Source of the DNA: Azonexus sp.
Lineage (GTDB): Bacteria; Pseudomonadota; Gammaproteobacteria; Burkholderiales; Rhodocyclaceae
Assembly (NCBI GenBank): GCA_030696345.1
Contig: JAUYSK010000016.1
Location: 248,001 to 312,000 of the forward strand
Direction: 5' to 3'
Length of the DNA: 64,000 bases
Shown here: one piece after another, positions 53,789 through 63,528 of the stretch
Position numbering within the stretch: position 1 is the stretch's first letter
Layout of the letters: each line of letters opens with the position of its first letter
Notes under the pieces: generated by a model
What the model was told of the DNA's origin: nothing
The model's database searches: none
Seen by the model: the letters and a program-made list of their open reading frames with translations, nothing else
Program-made: the position numbers and the translations under genes

Positions 53789-55771
53789 TCAGAATTCCAG
53801 TGGATCGACCTCGATGTGCCAGCGCAGCTTCGAGGGCGCCTTGATCCGCTCAATTGCCTCGCGCCAACGCGGCAGGAATGCCTGCAAGGCCGGGCGGGAA
53901 TGCGACTCAGCCAAGAGTTGGCCACGTTCCAGATTGGCCAGGCGGGAGAGTTTCATCGGCACCGGATCGTAGATCATCACGTTTTCGTGTTCAGGCACCA
54001 CTGGCAAAATAGCCGCCGTCTTCAAAAAAGCGATCGAATCGGCCATGTCGGGCGCCTCGGCCCGCAACATGGCCTGGAAGGCATAAGGCGGAAAACCGGC
54101 CTGTTCCCGCTCCTTGAGCAGGCTTACGGCAAAGCCAGGGTAATCGTGCGCAACCAGGGCCCCATAGAGCGGATGATCCGGATACTGCGTCTGGATCAGC
54201 ACTTCGCCTTTCAGCTCTGCCCGCCCAGCACGACCGGCAACCTGCATCAACTGCGCGAAAAGTCGCTCCGGGGCGCGCCAGTCGGCGGCAAACAAGGCCG
54301 AATCGGCGCCCAGCACACCAACCAGTGTCAGCTTGGGAAAATCGTGCCCCTTAGCCAGCATTTGCGTGCCGACCAGAATATCGGCCTCGCCGCCATGAAT
54401 GCGGTCGAGCATCACTTCCCATTGCTTGCGGCTTTTCACCGAGTCGCGGTCGACGCGCAGCACGCGCGCTTCCGGGAACTGTTCCTGAATCCAGCCTTCA
54501 AGGCGCTGGGTACCCCGCCCGAAGGGAAGAATGTCCTGATTGCCGCAGGTCGGGCAGGCCTTCGGCACGCGGTGCTCCAGGCCGCAGTGGTGGCAGCGCA
54601 GGCGACGGTCGGCGAGATGCAGCACCATGTTGGCAGCACAACGCGTACAACGCGACACCCAGCCACAGGCCATGCAGGCCAGCACCGGCGCGTAGCCCCG
54701 GCGGTTGAGAAAGATCAGGCTCTGTTCGCCACGCTCCAACCGCAGTTTGATCGCGGCAATCAACGGATCGCTGACGCCCTCCTTGAGCACCATTCGGCGC
54801 GTATCGAGCATATGTACCGCCGGCAGGGTCGCCAGCGGATTTGCCCGCTCCCGCAGGTTGATCAGGCCATATCGCCCGCTCTGGGCATTGGCCCACGATT
54901 CGAGCGAAGGCGTCGCCGATCCGAGCAAAATGGGAATGCCCAACTGCCGGGCACGGAAAACACCGACATCGCGTGCCGAGTAGCGCATGCCATCCTGCTG
55001 CTTGAAGGAAGAATCGTGCTCTTCGTCGATGACGATCAGGCCAAGGTTCGGCATCGGCGTAAAGATCGCCAACCGTGTACCAAGCACAATGCTCGCCTCG
55101 CCGGCAAAAGCAGCCCGCCAATTCCGCTCGCGCGCCGCTTCAGCCAGTTCACTGTGCAGCGAAACGATGCCCTCATCGGGAAAGCGGGCGCGTACCCTGC
55201 CCTCCAGTTGCGGCGTCAAATTGATTTCCGGCACCAGCAGCAGTACCTGCTTGCCGGCGGCCAGCGTGCGTTCAACCAGGCGCAGATAGACTTCGGTCTT
55301 GCCACTACCGGTAACCCCATGCAGCAGATGCGCCGAAAACCCACCGGCCGGATCGACGGCCTCCACTGCAACAGCCTGCGCTGTGGTCAGGTCCGGTGGC
55401 GCGATAACCTCGGCACGGCGTACGGCGCGGGCAGCACGACGCACCGGCGACACTGTTCGCTTCAGGCCAACCGGCAAGGCCTGCAGCACGACTTCACCAA
55501 AGGCTGCCTGATAGTAAGCGCTGGCAAACTCGCATAGCCTGAGGAAATCGGCGGGCAGCGGCGCCAGATCACGGAGGATTTCACCGGCTGCCTTGAGTTG
55601 CTCAAGCGGCCAGTCGCTGGTCTCGACCACATCGACGATGACGCCGATTTTCTCGCTGCGGCCGAACGGCACACGGACCCGCAAACCGATATCTGCGGTC
55701 GACGCCGCCACAGCGACATAATCAAAGAGGCGATGCAGCGGCAAATCGAGGGCGACGCGTAAAACAGCCAT
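53789..55771 (-). CDS. priA: Primosomal replication protein N' (PriA helicase)
   Basis: A 660-residue DNA helicase that restarts stalled forks. It shows a DNA-binding N-domain, Walker A GVTGSGKTEVY (about 157-167), DEEHD (VIDEEHDSSFKQ, about 250), and eight zinc cysteines (CMACGWVSRC, CTRCA, CHHCG, CPTCGN). Helicase motifs V and VI appear as VGTQMLAKGHDFP and QVAGRAGRAE. The start at 55771 fits the MAVLRVALDLPL beginning of PriA. Confidence 0.96.
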   Translation of the reverse strand: MAVLRVALDLPLHRLFDYVAVAASTADIGLRVRVPFGRSEKIGVIVDVVETSDWPLEQLKAAGEILRDLAPLPADFLRLCEFASAYYQAAFGEVVLQALPVGLKRTVSPVRRAARAVRRAEVIAPPDLTTAQAVAVEAVDPAGGFSAHLLHGVTGSGKTEVYLRLVERTLAAGKQVLLLVPEINLTPQLEGRVRARFPDEGIVSLHSELAEAARERNWRAAFAGEASIVLGTRLAIFTPMPNLGLIVIDEEHDSSFKQQDGMRYSARDVGVFRARQLGIPILLGSATPSLESWANAQSGRYGLINLRERANPLATLPAVHMLDTRRMVLKEGVSDPLIAAIKLRLERGEQSLIFLNRRGYAPVLACMACGWVSRCTRCAANMVLHLADRRLRCHHCGLEHRVPKACPTCGNQDILPFGRGTQRLEGWIQEQFPEARVLRVDRDSVKSRKQWEVMLDRIHGGEADILVGTQMLAKGHDFPKLTLVGVLGADSALFAADWRAPERLFAQLMQVAGRAGRAELKGEVLIQTQYPDHPLYGALVAHDYPGFAVSLLKEREQAGFPPYAFQAMLRAEAPDMADSIAFLKTAAILPVVPEHENVMIYDPVPMKLSRLANLERGQLLAESHSRPALQAFLPRWREAIERIKAPSKLRWHIEVDPLEF

Positions 55772-56070
55772 AAATTTGCCGGCAGCAGCCGTCGTTTCTC
55801 CGGAATTAAATGAAAAACCATGACAAAAACCGGGTTTTTCACTTACCCACAATTTCTGTGGATAACTTTGTGGATTTCTCTTGAAGAGTTACGCTAAGTC
55901 GCGGGGTATAAAGGAATTTGTCACTTTGCTGAAATATTGACCAAAATTAAATATCGTTATATTTCAACAACTTAAACAAGAATTAAACTGTCAAGCGAAT
56001 TTCAACAAATTTTTCCGCAAAAAAGCAAAACTCTGTGCATAAGTCAAGTTCTGCAGCCCACTTATGGATA
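55772..56070. other. AT-rich priA-hemE gap with DnaA-box-like sites
   Basis: 299 bp, clearly the most AT-rich stretch in the window. It holds strict TTATNCACA boxes at 55857-55865 and 56034-56042 (both on the - strand), a one-mismatch box at 55843-55851 (+), and a weaker copy at 55869-55877 (-). The middle (about 55925-56030) is a nearly G-poor TA-rich tract. It carries the priA promoter region and could be a DnaA-bound control site; an origin function is only a possibility. Confidence 0.6.
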
Positions 56071-57138
56071 TTACTTACGTAATAGACGGCTATGCGAATG
56101 CACCGCTTCCACCAATGCAGTCACACTTTCGGGTGGTGTGAATTGGGAAATGCCATGGCCAAGGTTGAAAACGTGGCCGGTATTGCCCGGTCCGAAGCTG
56201 TCGAGCACCTTCTTTGCCTCGGCAGCGACGATTTCCGGTTGGGCAAACAGCACATTCGGATCAAGGTTCCCTTGTAAAGTAACCTTGTCGCCAACGCGCC
56301 GACGAGCTTCGCCGATGTCGATGGTCCAGTCGAGGCCGACCGCATCGCAACCAATGTCGGCAATCTTTTCCAGCCAAAGGCCGCCGTTCTTGGTGAAGAC
56401 GATGCTCGGAACGCGCTCACCGTCCTTTTCCTTCTTCAGACCAGCCACGATGCGGCGCATGTATTGCAGCGAGAATTCCTCGTAGGCTGCGGCCGAAAGC
56501 GAACCGCCCCAGGTATCGAAAATCATCACGGCCTGGGCACCACTGTCGATCTGGGCGTTCAGGTAGGAGATCACCGAATCAGTGGTCACCGACAGGATAC
56601 GGTGCAGTAGATCAGGCCGGTTGTAGAGCATGCCCTTGATATGGCGGAAGTCGCTCGAACCCTGGCCTTCAACCATGTAACAGGCCAGCGTATAGGGGCT
56701 GCCGGAGAAACCGATCAACGGCACAGAATTGTCGAGGGCGCTGCGGATTTCCGAAACTGCGTCCATGACATAACGCAGATGATCGTAAGGATCGGGTGCG
56801 GTCAGATCATTGATCGCCCATTCCTCACGCAGCGGGCGCTCGAACTTCGGCCCCTCCCCTTCGGCGAAATAGAGGCCAAGGCCCATCGCATCTGGCACGG
56901 TAAGGATGTCGGAAAACAGGATGGCGGCATCCAGATCGTAGCGAGCCAGTGGCTGCAACGTCACTTCACAAGCCATGTCACGCGACTTGCAGAGATTCAG
57001 GAAATTGCCGGCGCGTTTGCGCGTTTCACAGTATTCCGGCAGGTAGCGTCCAGCTTGGCGCATCAGCCAGAGCGGCGTGTATTCGGTCGGCTCTTTGAGA
57101 AGGGCGCGCAGGAAAGTGTCGTTCTTGGGTCGGCTCAC
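56071..57138 (-). CDS. hemE: Uroporphyrinogen decarboxylase
   Basis: A 355-residue enzyme converting uroporphyrinogen III to coproporphyrinogen III in haem synthesis. The signatures [23 protein letters not shown] (from about residue 13), [14 protein letters not shown] with the catalytic aspartate, and [16 protein letters not shown] are intact. It precedes priA on the - strand. Confidence 0.97.
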   Translation of the reverse strand: MSRPKNDTFLRALLKEPTEYTPLWLMRQAGRYLPEYCETRKRAGNFLNLCKSRDMACEVTLQPLARYDLDAAILFSDILTVPDAMGLGLYFAEGEGPKFERPLREEWAINDLTAPDPYDHLRYVMDAVSEIRSALDNSVPLIGFSGSPYTLACYMVEGQGSSDFRHIKGMLYNRPDLLHRILSVTTDSVISYLNAQIDSGAQAVMIFDTWGGSLSAAAYEEFSLQYMRRIVAGLKKEKDGERVPSIVFTKNGGLWLEKIADIGCDAVGLDWTIDIGEARRRVGDKVTLQGNLDPNVLFAQPEIVAAEAKKVLDSFGPGNTGHVFNLGHGISQFTPPESVTALVEAVHSHSRLLRK

Positions 57139-57194
57139 GGGGACTCTGCCAGAAAATCGGAAAGGCGGAATTATCCGCCATTCTAGGGCTCAGG

Positions 57195-58649
57195 TCACTT
57201 ACGCCAGAAGGCGGGGGTCAGCACGACCAGAAGGGTAAAAATTTCCAGCCGCCCGAGCAGCATCGCGAAGATGCAGATCCAGGTTTGAAAATCTTCCAGT
57301 ACCTCATAGGTTGTCGATGGCCCGACCAGCCCCAACCCCGGACCGGTGTTGTTGACGCTGGCGACAATGGCCGTGAAGGCGGTAATGATGTCCAGCCCGG
57401 TAAAAGACAGAGCGAGCGTCAGCGAAACGATACTGACCATGTACATGAAGGCGAAGGCCAGCACCGCAAACAGGATGGGTTGCGGCGCGATCTGGCCGCC
57501 GATGCGGATGTTATAGACGGCATTTGGGTGCATGGCGCGCAGTAATTCACGGTAGACCTGCTTGTAGAGCAATAAAGCCCGCATCATTTTGATGCCACCC
57601 CCGGTGGACCCCGCACTGGTCACAAAACTGGAGAGGAAAAGCATCCAGAGGGGAGCAAAAATTGGCCAAAGCGCATAATCGACGCTGGCATAGCCCGTGG
57701 TCGTCGCAATCGAAATCAGATTGAAAGCGGCGTGCCGAAGTGCCGTATCGAATTCAGCGTAGGCACCATCTTTCCAGATATACATGGCAACCACCATGAT
57801 ACTGACCAGAGTCACCCCCAGAAACCACCTCGCCTCTGGATCGTGAAGATAGGGACGAAGTGAGCGCCCGCTTACCGCCAAAAACAGGGTTCCGAAATTC
57901 ATCCCGGCAATCAACATGAAAGCAATCGCCACGGCTTCGATGGCCGGGGAATCAAAGAAGCCGAAACTGGCATCATGGGTAGAAAAACCGCCCAGGCCCA
58001 TGGTGGAAAAGCCATGACAAACAGCGTCGAACCAGCTCATGCCAGCCCAGCGATACCCAAGAATGCAGGCCACCGAGACGCCAAGATAGACCAGCCACAA
58101 CCCCTTGGCAGTCTCCGCGATACGCGGGGTCATTTTGGAATCCTTCATCGGTCCGGGCGTTTCCGCCTTGAACATTTGCCGGCCGCCGATGCCGAGCAGC
58201 GGGAGGATCGCGATAGCCAGCACGATCAAGCCCATGCCGCCGACCCAGACCAGTTCATGCCGCCAGAGATTGATCGACATCGGCAACTTGTCGATATTCG
58301 ACAACACCGTCGAACCCGTGGTGGTCAGTCCGGAAACCGTTTCGAAATAAGCATCGGTATGGCTGATTCCCAAGTGGATCATCAACGGAATGGCGGCAAA
58401 CGCCGGCAACACGCTCCAGACCAGAACGACCATCAGGAAGCCGTCACGGATGTTGAGTTCGCGCTTGCAGTTGCGGTAGCGATACCAGAGCAGCGAGCCG
58501 CACAGCATGGTCAGCGCAAAGGCCTCGTCATAGGCGGTCTGGGCGCCGTCATTGACCATATAGGAAAGGATAAGCGGCGCCAGCATGGTCAGGCCGAATA
58601 GCATGATGATCATGCCCAGCGCACGGTAAACAGGGGCGAAGCGTGTCAC
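57195..58649 (-). CDS. trkH: TrkH-family potassium uptake protein
   Basis: A 484-residue membrane protein with four pore-loop repeats. Selectivity-filter-like segments include TVSGLTTTGSTVL, HGFSTMGLGGFSTHD, TTTGYASVDY, and VNNTGPGLG. It works with TrkA, encoded just upstream in the operon, to take up K+ with proton or Na+. The end is 56 bp from the hemE start. Confidence 0.94.
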   Translation of the reverse strand: MTRFAPVYRALGMIIMLFGLTMLAPLILSYMVNDGAQTAYDEAFALTMLCGSLLWYRYRNCKRELNIRDGFLMVVLVWSVLPAFAAIPLMIHLGISHTDAYFETVSGLTTTGSTVLSNIDKLPMSINLWRHELVWVGGMGLIVLAIAILPLLGIGGRQMFKAETPGPMKDSKMTPRIAETAKGLWLVYLGVSVACILGYRWAGMSWFDAVCHGFSTMGLGGFSTHDASFGFFDSPAIEAVAIAFMLIAGMNFGTLFLAVSGRSLRPYLHDPEARWFLGVTLVSIMVVAMYIWKDGAYAEFDTALRHAAFNLISIATTTGYASVDYALWPIFAPLWMLFLSSFVTSAGSTGGGIKMMRALLLYKQVYRELLRAMHPNAVYNIRIGGQIAPQPILFAVLAFAFMYMVSIVSLTLALSFTGLDIITAFTAIVASVNNTGPGLGLVGPSTTYEVLEDFQTWICIFAMLLGRLEIFTLLVVLTPAFWRK

Positions 58650-58659
58650 GGTCTACCCC

Positions 58660-60093
58660 TCAAAGGAAGTGGAAACCCACCTGGAACAGTTTTTCGACTT
58701 TCCTGACCAGCTTCTTGCGGGTACAGAAAACAATCACATGGTCGTCAGCCTTGATCACAGTATCGTGGTGAGCAATGACAACCTCGCCATGCCGCGTGAT
58801 GGCGGTCCAGTCGTCGGTCTGACCAACCACCACGGCCTGGTCAAAATTACGCACCAGCGCGGCGACCGTTACACCGTGCGGCCAGTCGATCTCGTCGATG
58901 CGCTTGCCGATGATCTTGGAGGTCTTGGCGTCGCCATGAGCCACCAGTTCAAGCGCTTCCGCCGCCCCCCGACGCAGGGAGTGCACCTCGGCCACATCAC
59001 CCTGCCGGACATGGGCCAGAAGCGTACCGATCGACACTTGAGCCGGTGAAATTCCGATATCGATCGGCCCACCTTCGATCATCTCGGCATAGGCCCGACG
59101 ATTGATCAGTGCCACAACCCGCTTGCAGCCGAGGCGCTTGGCCAGATTGCCGGCCATGATGTTGTCTTCGTCGTCGTTGGTCAGCGAGAGGAAGAGATCC
59201 ATCTCGGCGATGTTTTCCTGCTCGAGAAGATCTTCGTCCGTGGCATCACCCAACAACACCAGCGTCCGATCAAGCTCATTGGCGACAAATTCCGCGCGGT
59301 CCTTGCGGCCTTCGATCAGCTTGATTTCATAACGTTTTTCCAGCGATTTTGCGACGCGCAAGCCAACGTTACCACCACCGGCAATCATGATGCGCTCAAC
59401 CGGTTTCGTCATCCGGCGCAATTGGCGCAAGACTGCCCGGATGTGCTCGGCCGCAGCCAGCAGGAAAACCTCGTCGCCCGCCTGAACCACCGTATCACCT
59501 TCGGGAAATACCGGTTGGTCACCGCGAAAAATGGCAGCGATGCGGGCATCCATATCAGGCGGCAGCAATTCGCGCATTTCCCGAATCTGCTTGCCGACCA
59601 GCAAGCCACCTTCATAGGCGCGAACAGCTACCAGACTCACCCGCCCCTTGGCGAAATTGAGTACTTGCAGCGCTTCGGGAAATTCGATCAGGCGCCGGAT
59701 GTAATCGGTAATCACCTGTTCCGGACACAGCGCGAAGTCGACTGCGAAGTTCTCCGGTGAGAGCAGGCTGGCATCTTCGAGAAAATCCCGCGAACGCAAA
59801 CGGGCAATCCTTGTCGGGATATTGAAGACGCTGTGGGCCACCTTGCAGGCCACCAGATTGGTCTGATCGCTTTGCGTGACAGCGATCAGCATGTCGGCAT
59901 CCTCCGCTCCGGCATTACGCAAAATCGACGGGACCGCACCATTGCCGACCACCGTGCGCAAATCAAGACGATCCTGCAACTGGGCCAGACGCACACCGTC
60001 GGTATCAACGATGGTAATGTCATTGTCCTCAGAAACCAGGCCTTCGGCAACGCTGGCTCCGACCTGGCCGGCACCCAGAATAATTACTTTCAT
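58660..60093 (-). CDS. trkA: Trk potassium uptake regulator TrkA
   Basis: A 477-residue cytoplasmic protein with two RCK units. The NAD-binding folds are IILGAGQVGASVAEGL (residue 4 on) and IMIAGGGNVGLRVAKSLE (about 235), each followed by a TrkA-C domain. It gates TrkH in response to nucleotides. It is 10 bp upstream of trkH and shares its transcript. Confidence 0.95.
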   Translation of the reverse strand: MKVIILGAGQVGASVAEGLVSEDNDITIVDTDGVRLAQLQDRLDLRTVVGNGAVPSILRNAGAEDADMLIAVTQSDQTNLVACKVAHSVFNIPTRIARLRSRDFLEDASLLSPENFAVDFALCPEQVITDYIRRLIEFPEALQVLNFAKGRVSLVAVRAYEGGLLVGKQIREMRELLPPDMDARIAAIFRGDQPVFPEGDTVVQAGDEVFLLAAAEHIRAVLRQLRRMTKPVERIMIAGGGNVGLRVAKSLEKRYEIKLIEGRKDRAEFVANELDRTLVLLGDATDEDLLEQENIAEMDLFLSLTNDDEDNIMAGNLAKRLGCKRVVALINRRAYAEMIEGGPIDIGISPAQVSIGTLLAHVRQGDVAEVHSLRRGAAEALELVAHGDAKTSKIIGKRIDEIDWPHGVTVAALVRNFDQAVVVGQTDDWTAITRHGEVVIAHHDTVIKADDHVIVFCTRKKLVRKVEKLFQVGFHFL

Positions 60094-60128
60094 AAATCCC
60101 CCCGATTTACTGCCAGCGCACTACCTGT

Positions 60129-61394
60129 TTATTCGTCGCCCCGTTTGCCGAGCTTTACATCCAGCTGCTTCAACTTGCGATAGAGATGGGTACGTTCCAG
60201 CCCCGAGCGCTCAGCCAGCCTTGTCATGTTGCCACCTTCCAGCCGAAGGTGATGTTCGAAATAAAGCTTCTCAAATGCATCACGCGCTTCCCGCAGCGGC
60301 TGATCAAGCATCGGCAACAAGGAAGCCAGCTCACGATTGTTACCCTCTTCCTGCGGCATGACGCGAGTCACGTCGTCGGCGGAAATATCCTCATCCAACG
60401 CGGTCAGCGCCAGATTGCGGACCAGCACATAGAGATCGGTCCAGCTTGCTTCCGGCAGATTTTTCCACGGCAGCGTCCGTAGCGCATTCAGCGCACCGGT
60501 GGAAAAACGCCGCGGCGGAACTTCACCCCTTTCGACGAAATTGGTCAGCAGCAAGCTGGCGATTTCAGGCAATTCATCGGCATGGCCGGCCAGCGATGGC
60601 ATGGCCACCCAGACTTCGCCAAGCCGGGTCAATAACTTGCTGTCCCAGCCAGCTTCCCCGAAGACGCCCAGCGAGGTGACAGTCGCCGCGACCAACTGCA
60701 TATTCAGCTTTTCGAGACGGTCGACCGCAAAAGCCAGATTCATTTGCTGCATTTTGCCAAGCACCGACAGATCGGGCACAAACAGAATGCCACCGCTGAC
60801 CTTTTCCAGCATTTCCTGAGTCAGGGCACTGCTCACGGTGGACAGATCAAGCCACGGCGCCCGAGGCGGCAGCAGGCTGCGGGCACAGATTTCTGCCATG
60901 CCGCCGGTGGCGCCCTTGAGCAGCAGCACCGGCGCCTTGGCCGCCGCCTGCTCCAGACGCCGCCGGAATTCCTTGATGAAGGCCGAACGACCGAAGGCCT
61001 CCAGCGTCAGTGGCGGCCGCTGCGGCGGCGTGTCGTGCTTGAGTGCCTTCTGTACCGTCGACAACAGCTTTTGCAGCGCGATCGGCTTTTCGAGGAAATC
61101 GAAAGCGCCAAAGCGGGTGGCCTCGACTGCCGTATCAATCGTGCCGTGCCCTGACATCATGACCACCGGCATGTTGAGGTGCCCGGCGGCGTGCCATTCT
61201 TTCAACAGCGAAATGCCATCCATGTCGGGCATCCAGATATCGAGCAAAACGAGATCGGGGCGCAGTTCATTGCGGACGCGGCGTGCCGCACCGGCATTTT
61301 CGGCCAGACGAACATCGTAACCTTCATCGATCAGGATTTCCGAGAGCAACTCGCGGATTCCGACCTCGTCGTCAACGACCAGAATTATTGCCAT
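60129..61394 (-). CDS. ntrX: NtrX-like response regulator with degenerate AAA+ domain
   Basis: A 421-residue protein. The receiver domain (1-120) is intact with phospho-acceptor Asp52 (LLDIWMPDMDG). The central AAA+ domain has lost its motifs: Walker A is GATGGMAE (161-168) in place of GESGTGKE, the sigma-54-contact GAFTGA loop is missing, and Walker B is GGILFVPDLSVL (201-212). The Fis-type helix-turn-helix is kept at the end (GGNMTRLAERSGLERTHLYRKL). It cannot activate sigma-54 in the usual way and may act as a plain DNA-binding regulator. It overlaps ntrY by 23 bp. Confidence 0.92.
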   Translation of the reverse strand: MAIILVVDDEVGIRELLSEILIDEGYDVRLAENAGAARRVRNELRPDLVLLDIWMPDMDGISLLKEWHAAGHLNMPVVMMSGHGTIDTAVEATRFGAFDFLEKPIALQKLLSTVQKALKHDTPPQRPPLTLEAFGRSAFIKEFRRRLEQAAAKAPVLLLKGATGGMAEICARSLLPPRAPWLDLSTVSSALTQEMLEKVSGGILFVPDLSVLGKMQQMNLAFAVDRLEKLNMQLVAATVTSLGVFGEAGWDSKLLTRLGEVWVAMPSLAGHADELPEIASLLLTNFVERGEVPPRRFSTGALNALRTLPWKNLPEASWTDLYVLVRNLALTALDEDISADDVTRVMPQEEGNNRELASLLPMLDQPLREARDAFEKLYFEHHLRLEGGNMTRLAERSGLERTHLYRKLKQLDVKLGKRGDE

Positions 61395-63528
61395 GCTTGG
61401 CTTCCTCCTCCTTCACCAGAGGCAGACGAATGTCGATTCGCGCGCCGCCCTCAGGTGCATTGCTGATTTCAATGGTGCCCTGGTGTTCTTCGACAATCTT
61501 CTTGACGATGGGCAGACCCAGGCCGGTACCACGAGCCTTGGTCGTGACGTACGGTTCAAATATGCGGGGCAGCAATTCAACCGGAAATCCTGGGCCATTA
61601 TCGCTGATCTGCAAACGGGCATAGCGGCCGGAAACTTCGGTGACGATACTGATGCGACCAGCCTCGCGGCCTTCCAGCGCATCTTCCGCATTGCGCAGGA
61701 GATTATGAATGATCTGCCGGAGCTGGGTCGCATCCCCCAGCACCGACGGCAAGTCAGTTACCAGCTGCGTTTCGATCTTCGCCGACGAGCTTTCGTAGAG
61801 ACCGAGAACTTCACCGATCAGCCCGTTGAGTTCGAGCACAGCCACTTCCGGAGCCGGCAGCCGTGAATAGTCGCGGAAGTCATCGACCATGCGCTTCATC
61901 GACTGCACCTGATTGATGATGGTCTGCGTACCCCGCGCCAGCATCTCGGCATCGCCGTTGCTCAGCTTATCCGCCAGCTTGAACTGCAGGCGCTCAGCCG
62001 AAAGCTGAATAGGCGTCAGCGGATTCTTGATTTCATGGGCAAGACGGCGGGCGACTTCGCCCCAGGCAGCGCTACGCTGGGCCGCGATGATCCGGGTGAC
62101 GTCATCGAAAACCACGACATCACCACCACCGCTCGCTTCCGGCAGGCGTGAGCCACGCAGCAGCAGAACCTGTGGCATGCCGTTCGGCCGTTCCAGCTCA
62201 AGCTGGGTCTGCCACTCTGCCTCTTCGGTCGCGGTGAAATGCTGCCGGATAAATTCACCGAGTGCGTGCTGGCGCGGCCACCGGTCTACCGTCTCGCCGA
62301 TAAGGCCGACGAAATCATCGTTAAGCGTGCTGAGCGCACCTTCGTTAACGGTGCGCAGGACAAAATTGCGGTCAAAAACCAGTACACCGGCGGACAGGTT
62401 GGCCAGGATGGATTCCAGATAGCCACGCGCCGATTCGAGTTCGGCCCGGTGGCGCTCTGTTTCACGGCGGGCATCGTCAAGCTGCCGGGTCATCTGGTTG
62501 AAGGACTGGGTCAGGACACCGAGTTCATCACCGCTATAAATCGCCTGGCGTGGCGAGAAGTCGCCCTGCGCCACTGCCTGCGTGCCCTCAGCCAGAATGT
62601 AGAGCGGTGCGGCCAATCGGCGAGCCATGACGTACGCCAGGGCAAAGGCGCCGAACAAGGCAACGAGAACGGTCAGGGTCAGGGTCAGGGTATAAATCCG
62701 GTTCAGGCCTTCGCGCGCCAGCTGCAATTCCTGATAATCGCGATAAACCCCCTGCACCGCTTCGGCATCGTGCGCCAGCCCTTCCGGCACCGGGTTGGTC
62801 AGTTGCAGGATGCGCGGTTCTTCAAAGACATCGCGGGCCGCGACCGGCACCAGCACGCGCAGATAGAGTTTGCCGTTCTCCGCTTCAACCGTGCTGACCG
62901 CGCGCGTACTCCGCGCCTGTTTGAGTTGGGCCTGACTTGGCAGATCGGGCAGCAGGCTGCTCATTTCAGTCGTTGCGCTCGCCAGCAACTGGCCGCCAAC
63001 CGAGAAAATCGCCACCGACTGCACGCCTTTTTCCTCGCGCAAGCGAAGCAGCGCCGAGCGCCGCGAACTTTCCTTGATATCCGAAAGTTCGGTCGCCATG
63101 CTGCGCGCCTTGTCGCCCAGATCGGCGAGCAGCGAATCGAGGGCGGAACGCCCCAGGTGCAGGCCGGATTCCAGCGCCTTTTCAACCCGGACATCGAACC
63201 AGCTTTCAATCGAGCGGGTAACGAACTGCACTGAAACCCCATACACCAGCGCCCCGGGCAAGACGGCAATAACGCCGAACATCAGCATCAACCGTAGTTT
63301 GAGCCGCGCCCCGAACACCTGAGCCTGATAGTCCCGCCAGAGGGAACGCAATTGCCAGCCGACCAGTCCGAGCATGCCGAGGGCCAGTACGACATTGAGG
63401 CCAATCAGCAACGGATAGTTGCGGGAAAAGATGACGGTGTCGGCTGCCGTCGACATAAGCAGCAGAAACCAGAGAATTCCCCCGACGGCGGCAACGAACG
63501 CACCGCCTGCGGCAACGAAGCGCTTCAC
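61372..63528 (-). CDS. ntrY: NtrY-like membrane sensor histidine kinase
   Basis: A 718-residue kinase. The GTG at 63528 overlaps the DUF4390 stop by 4 bp with GGAGG before it. Several N-terminal helices (about 1-110) bracket a periplasmic domain, then a membrane helix (about 280-305), HAMP (to about 360), PAS (370-480), the phospho-accepting histidine in RRLAHEIKNPLTPIQLSAERL, and an ATPase with NLLRNAEDALEG, DNGPGFP, and GTGLGLPIVKKI. It pairs with NtrX; the signal may be nitrogen or redox. Confidence 0.93.
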   Translation of the reverse strand: MKRFVAAGGAFVAAVGGILWFLLLMSTAADTVIFSRNYPLLIGLNVVLALGMLGLVGWQLRSLWRDYQAQVFGARLKLRLMLMFGVIAVLPGALVYGVSVQFVTRSIESWFDVRVEKALESGLHLGRSALDSLLADLGDKARSMATELSDIKESSRRSALLRLREEKGVQSVAIFSVGGQLLASATTEMSSLLPDLPSQAQLKQARSTRAVSTVEAENGKLYLRVLVPVAARDVFEEPRILQLTNPVPEGLAHDAEAVQGVYRDYQELQLAREGLNRIYTLTLTLTVLVALFGAFALAYVMARRLAAPLYILAEGTQAVAQGDFSPRQAIYSGDELGVLTQSFNQMTRQLDDARRETERHRAELESARGYLESILANLSAGVLVFDRNFVLRTVNEGALSTLNDDFVGLIGETVDRWPRQHALGEFIRQHFTATEEAEWQTQLELERPNGMPQVLLLRGSRLPEASGGGDVVVFDDVTRIIAAQRSAAWGEVARRLAHEIKNPLTPIQLSAERLQFKLADKLSNGDAEMLARGTQTIINQVQSMKRMVDDFRDYSRLPAPEVAVLELNGLIGEVLGLYESSSAKIETQLVTDLPSVLGDATQLRQIIHNLLRNAEDALEGREAGRISIVTEVSGRYARLQISDNGPGFPVELLPRIFEPYVTTKARGTGLGLPIVKKIVEEHQGTIEISNAPEGGARIDIRLPLVKEEEAKHGNNSGR

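Noticed and set aside
53696..55537. Long + strand open frame opposite priA
   Set aside because: Arg/His/Gln-rich product without domains, fully antisense to priA.
55772..56070. Firm oriC call
   Set aside because: Only two strict DnaA boxes and no dnaA/dnaN/gyrB nearby; kept as a lower-grade finding.
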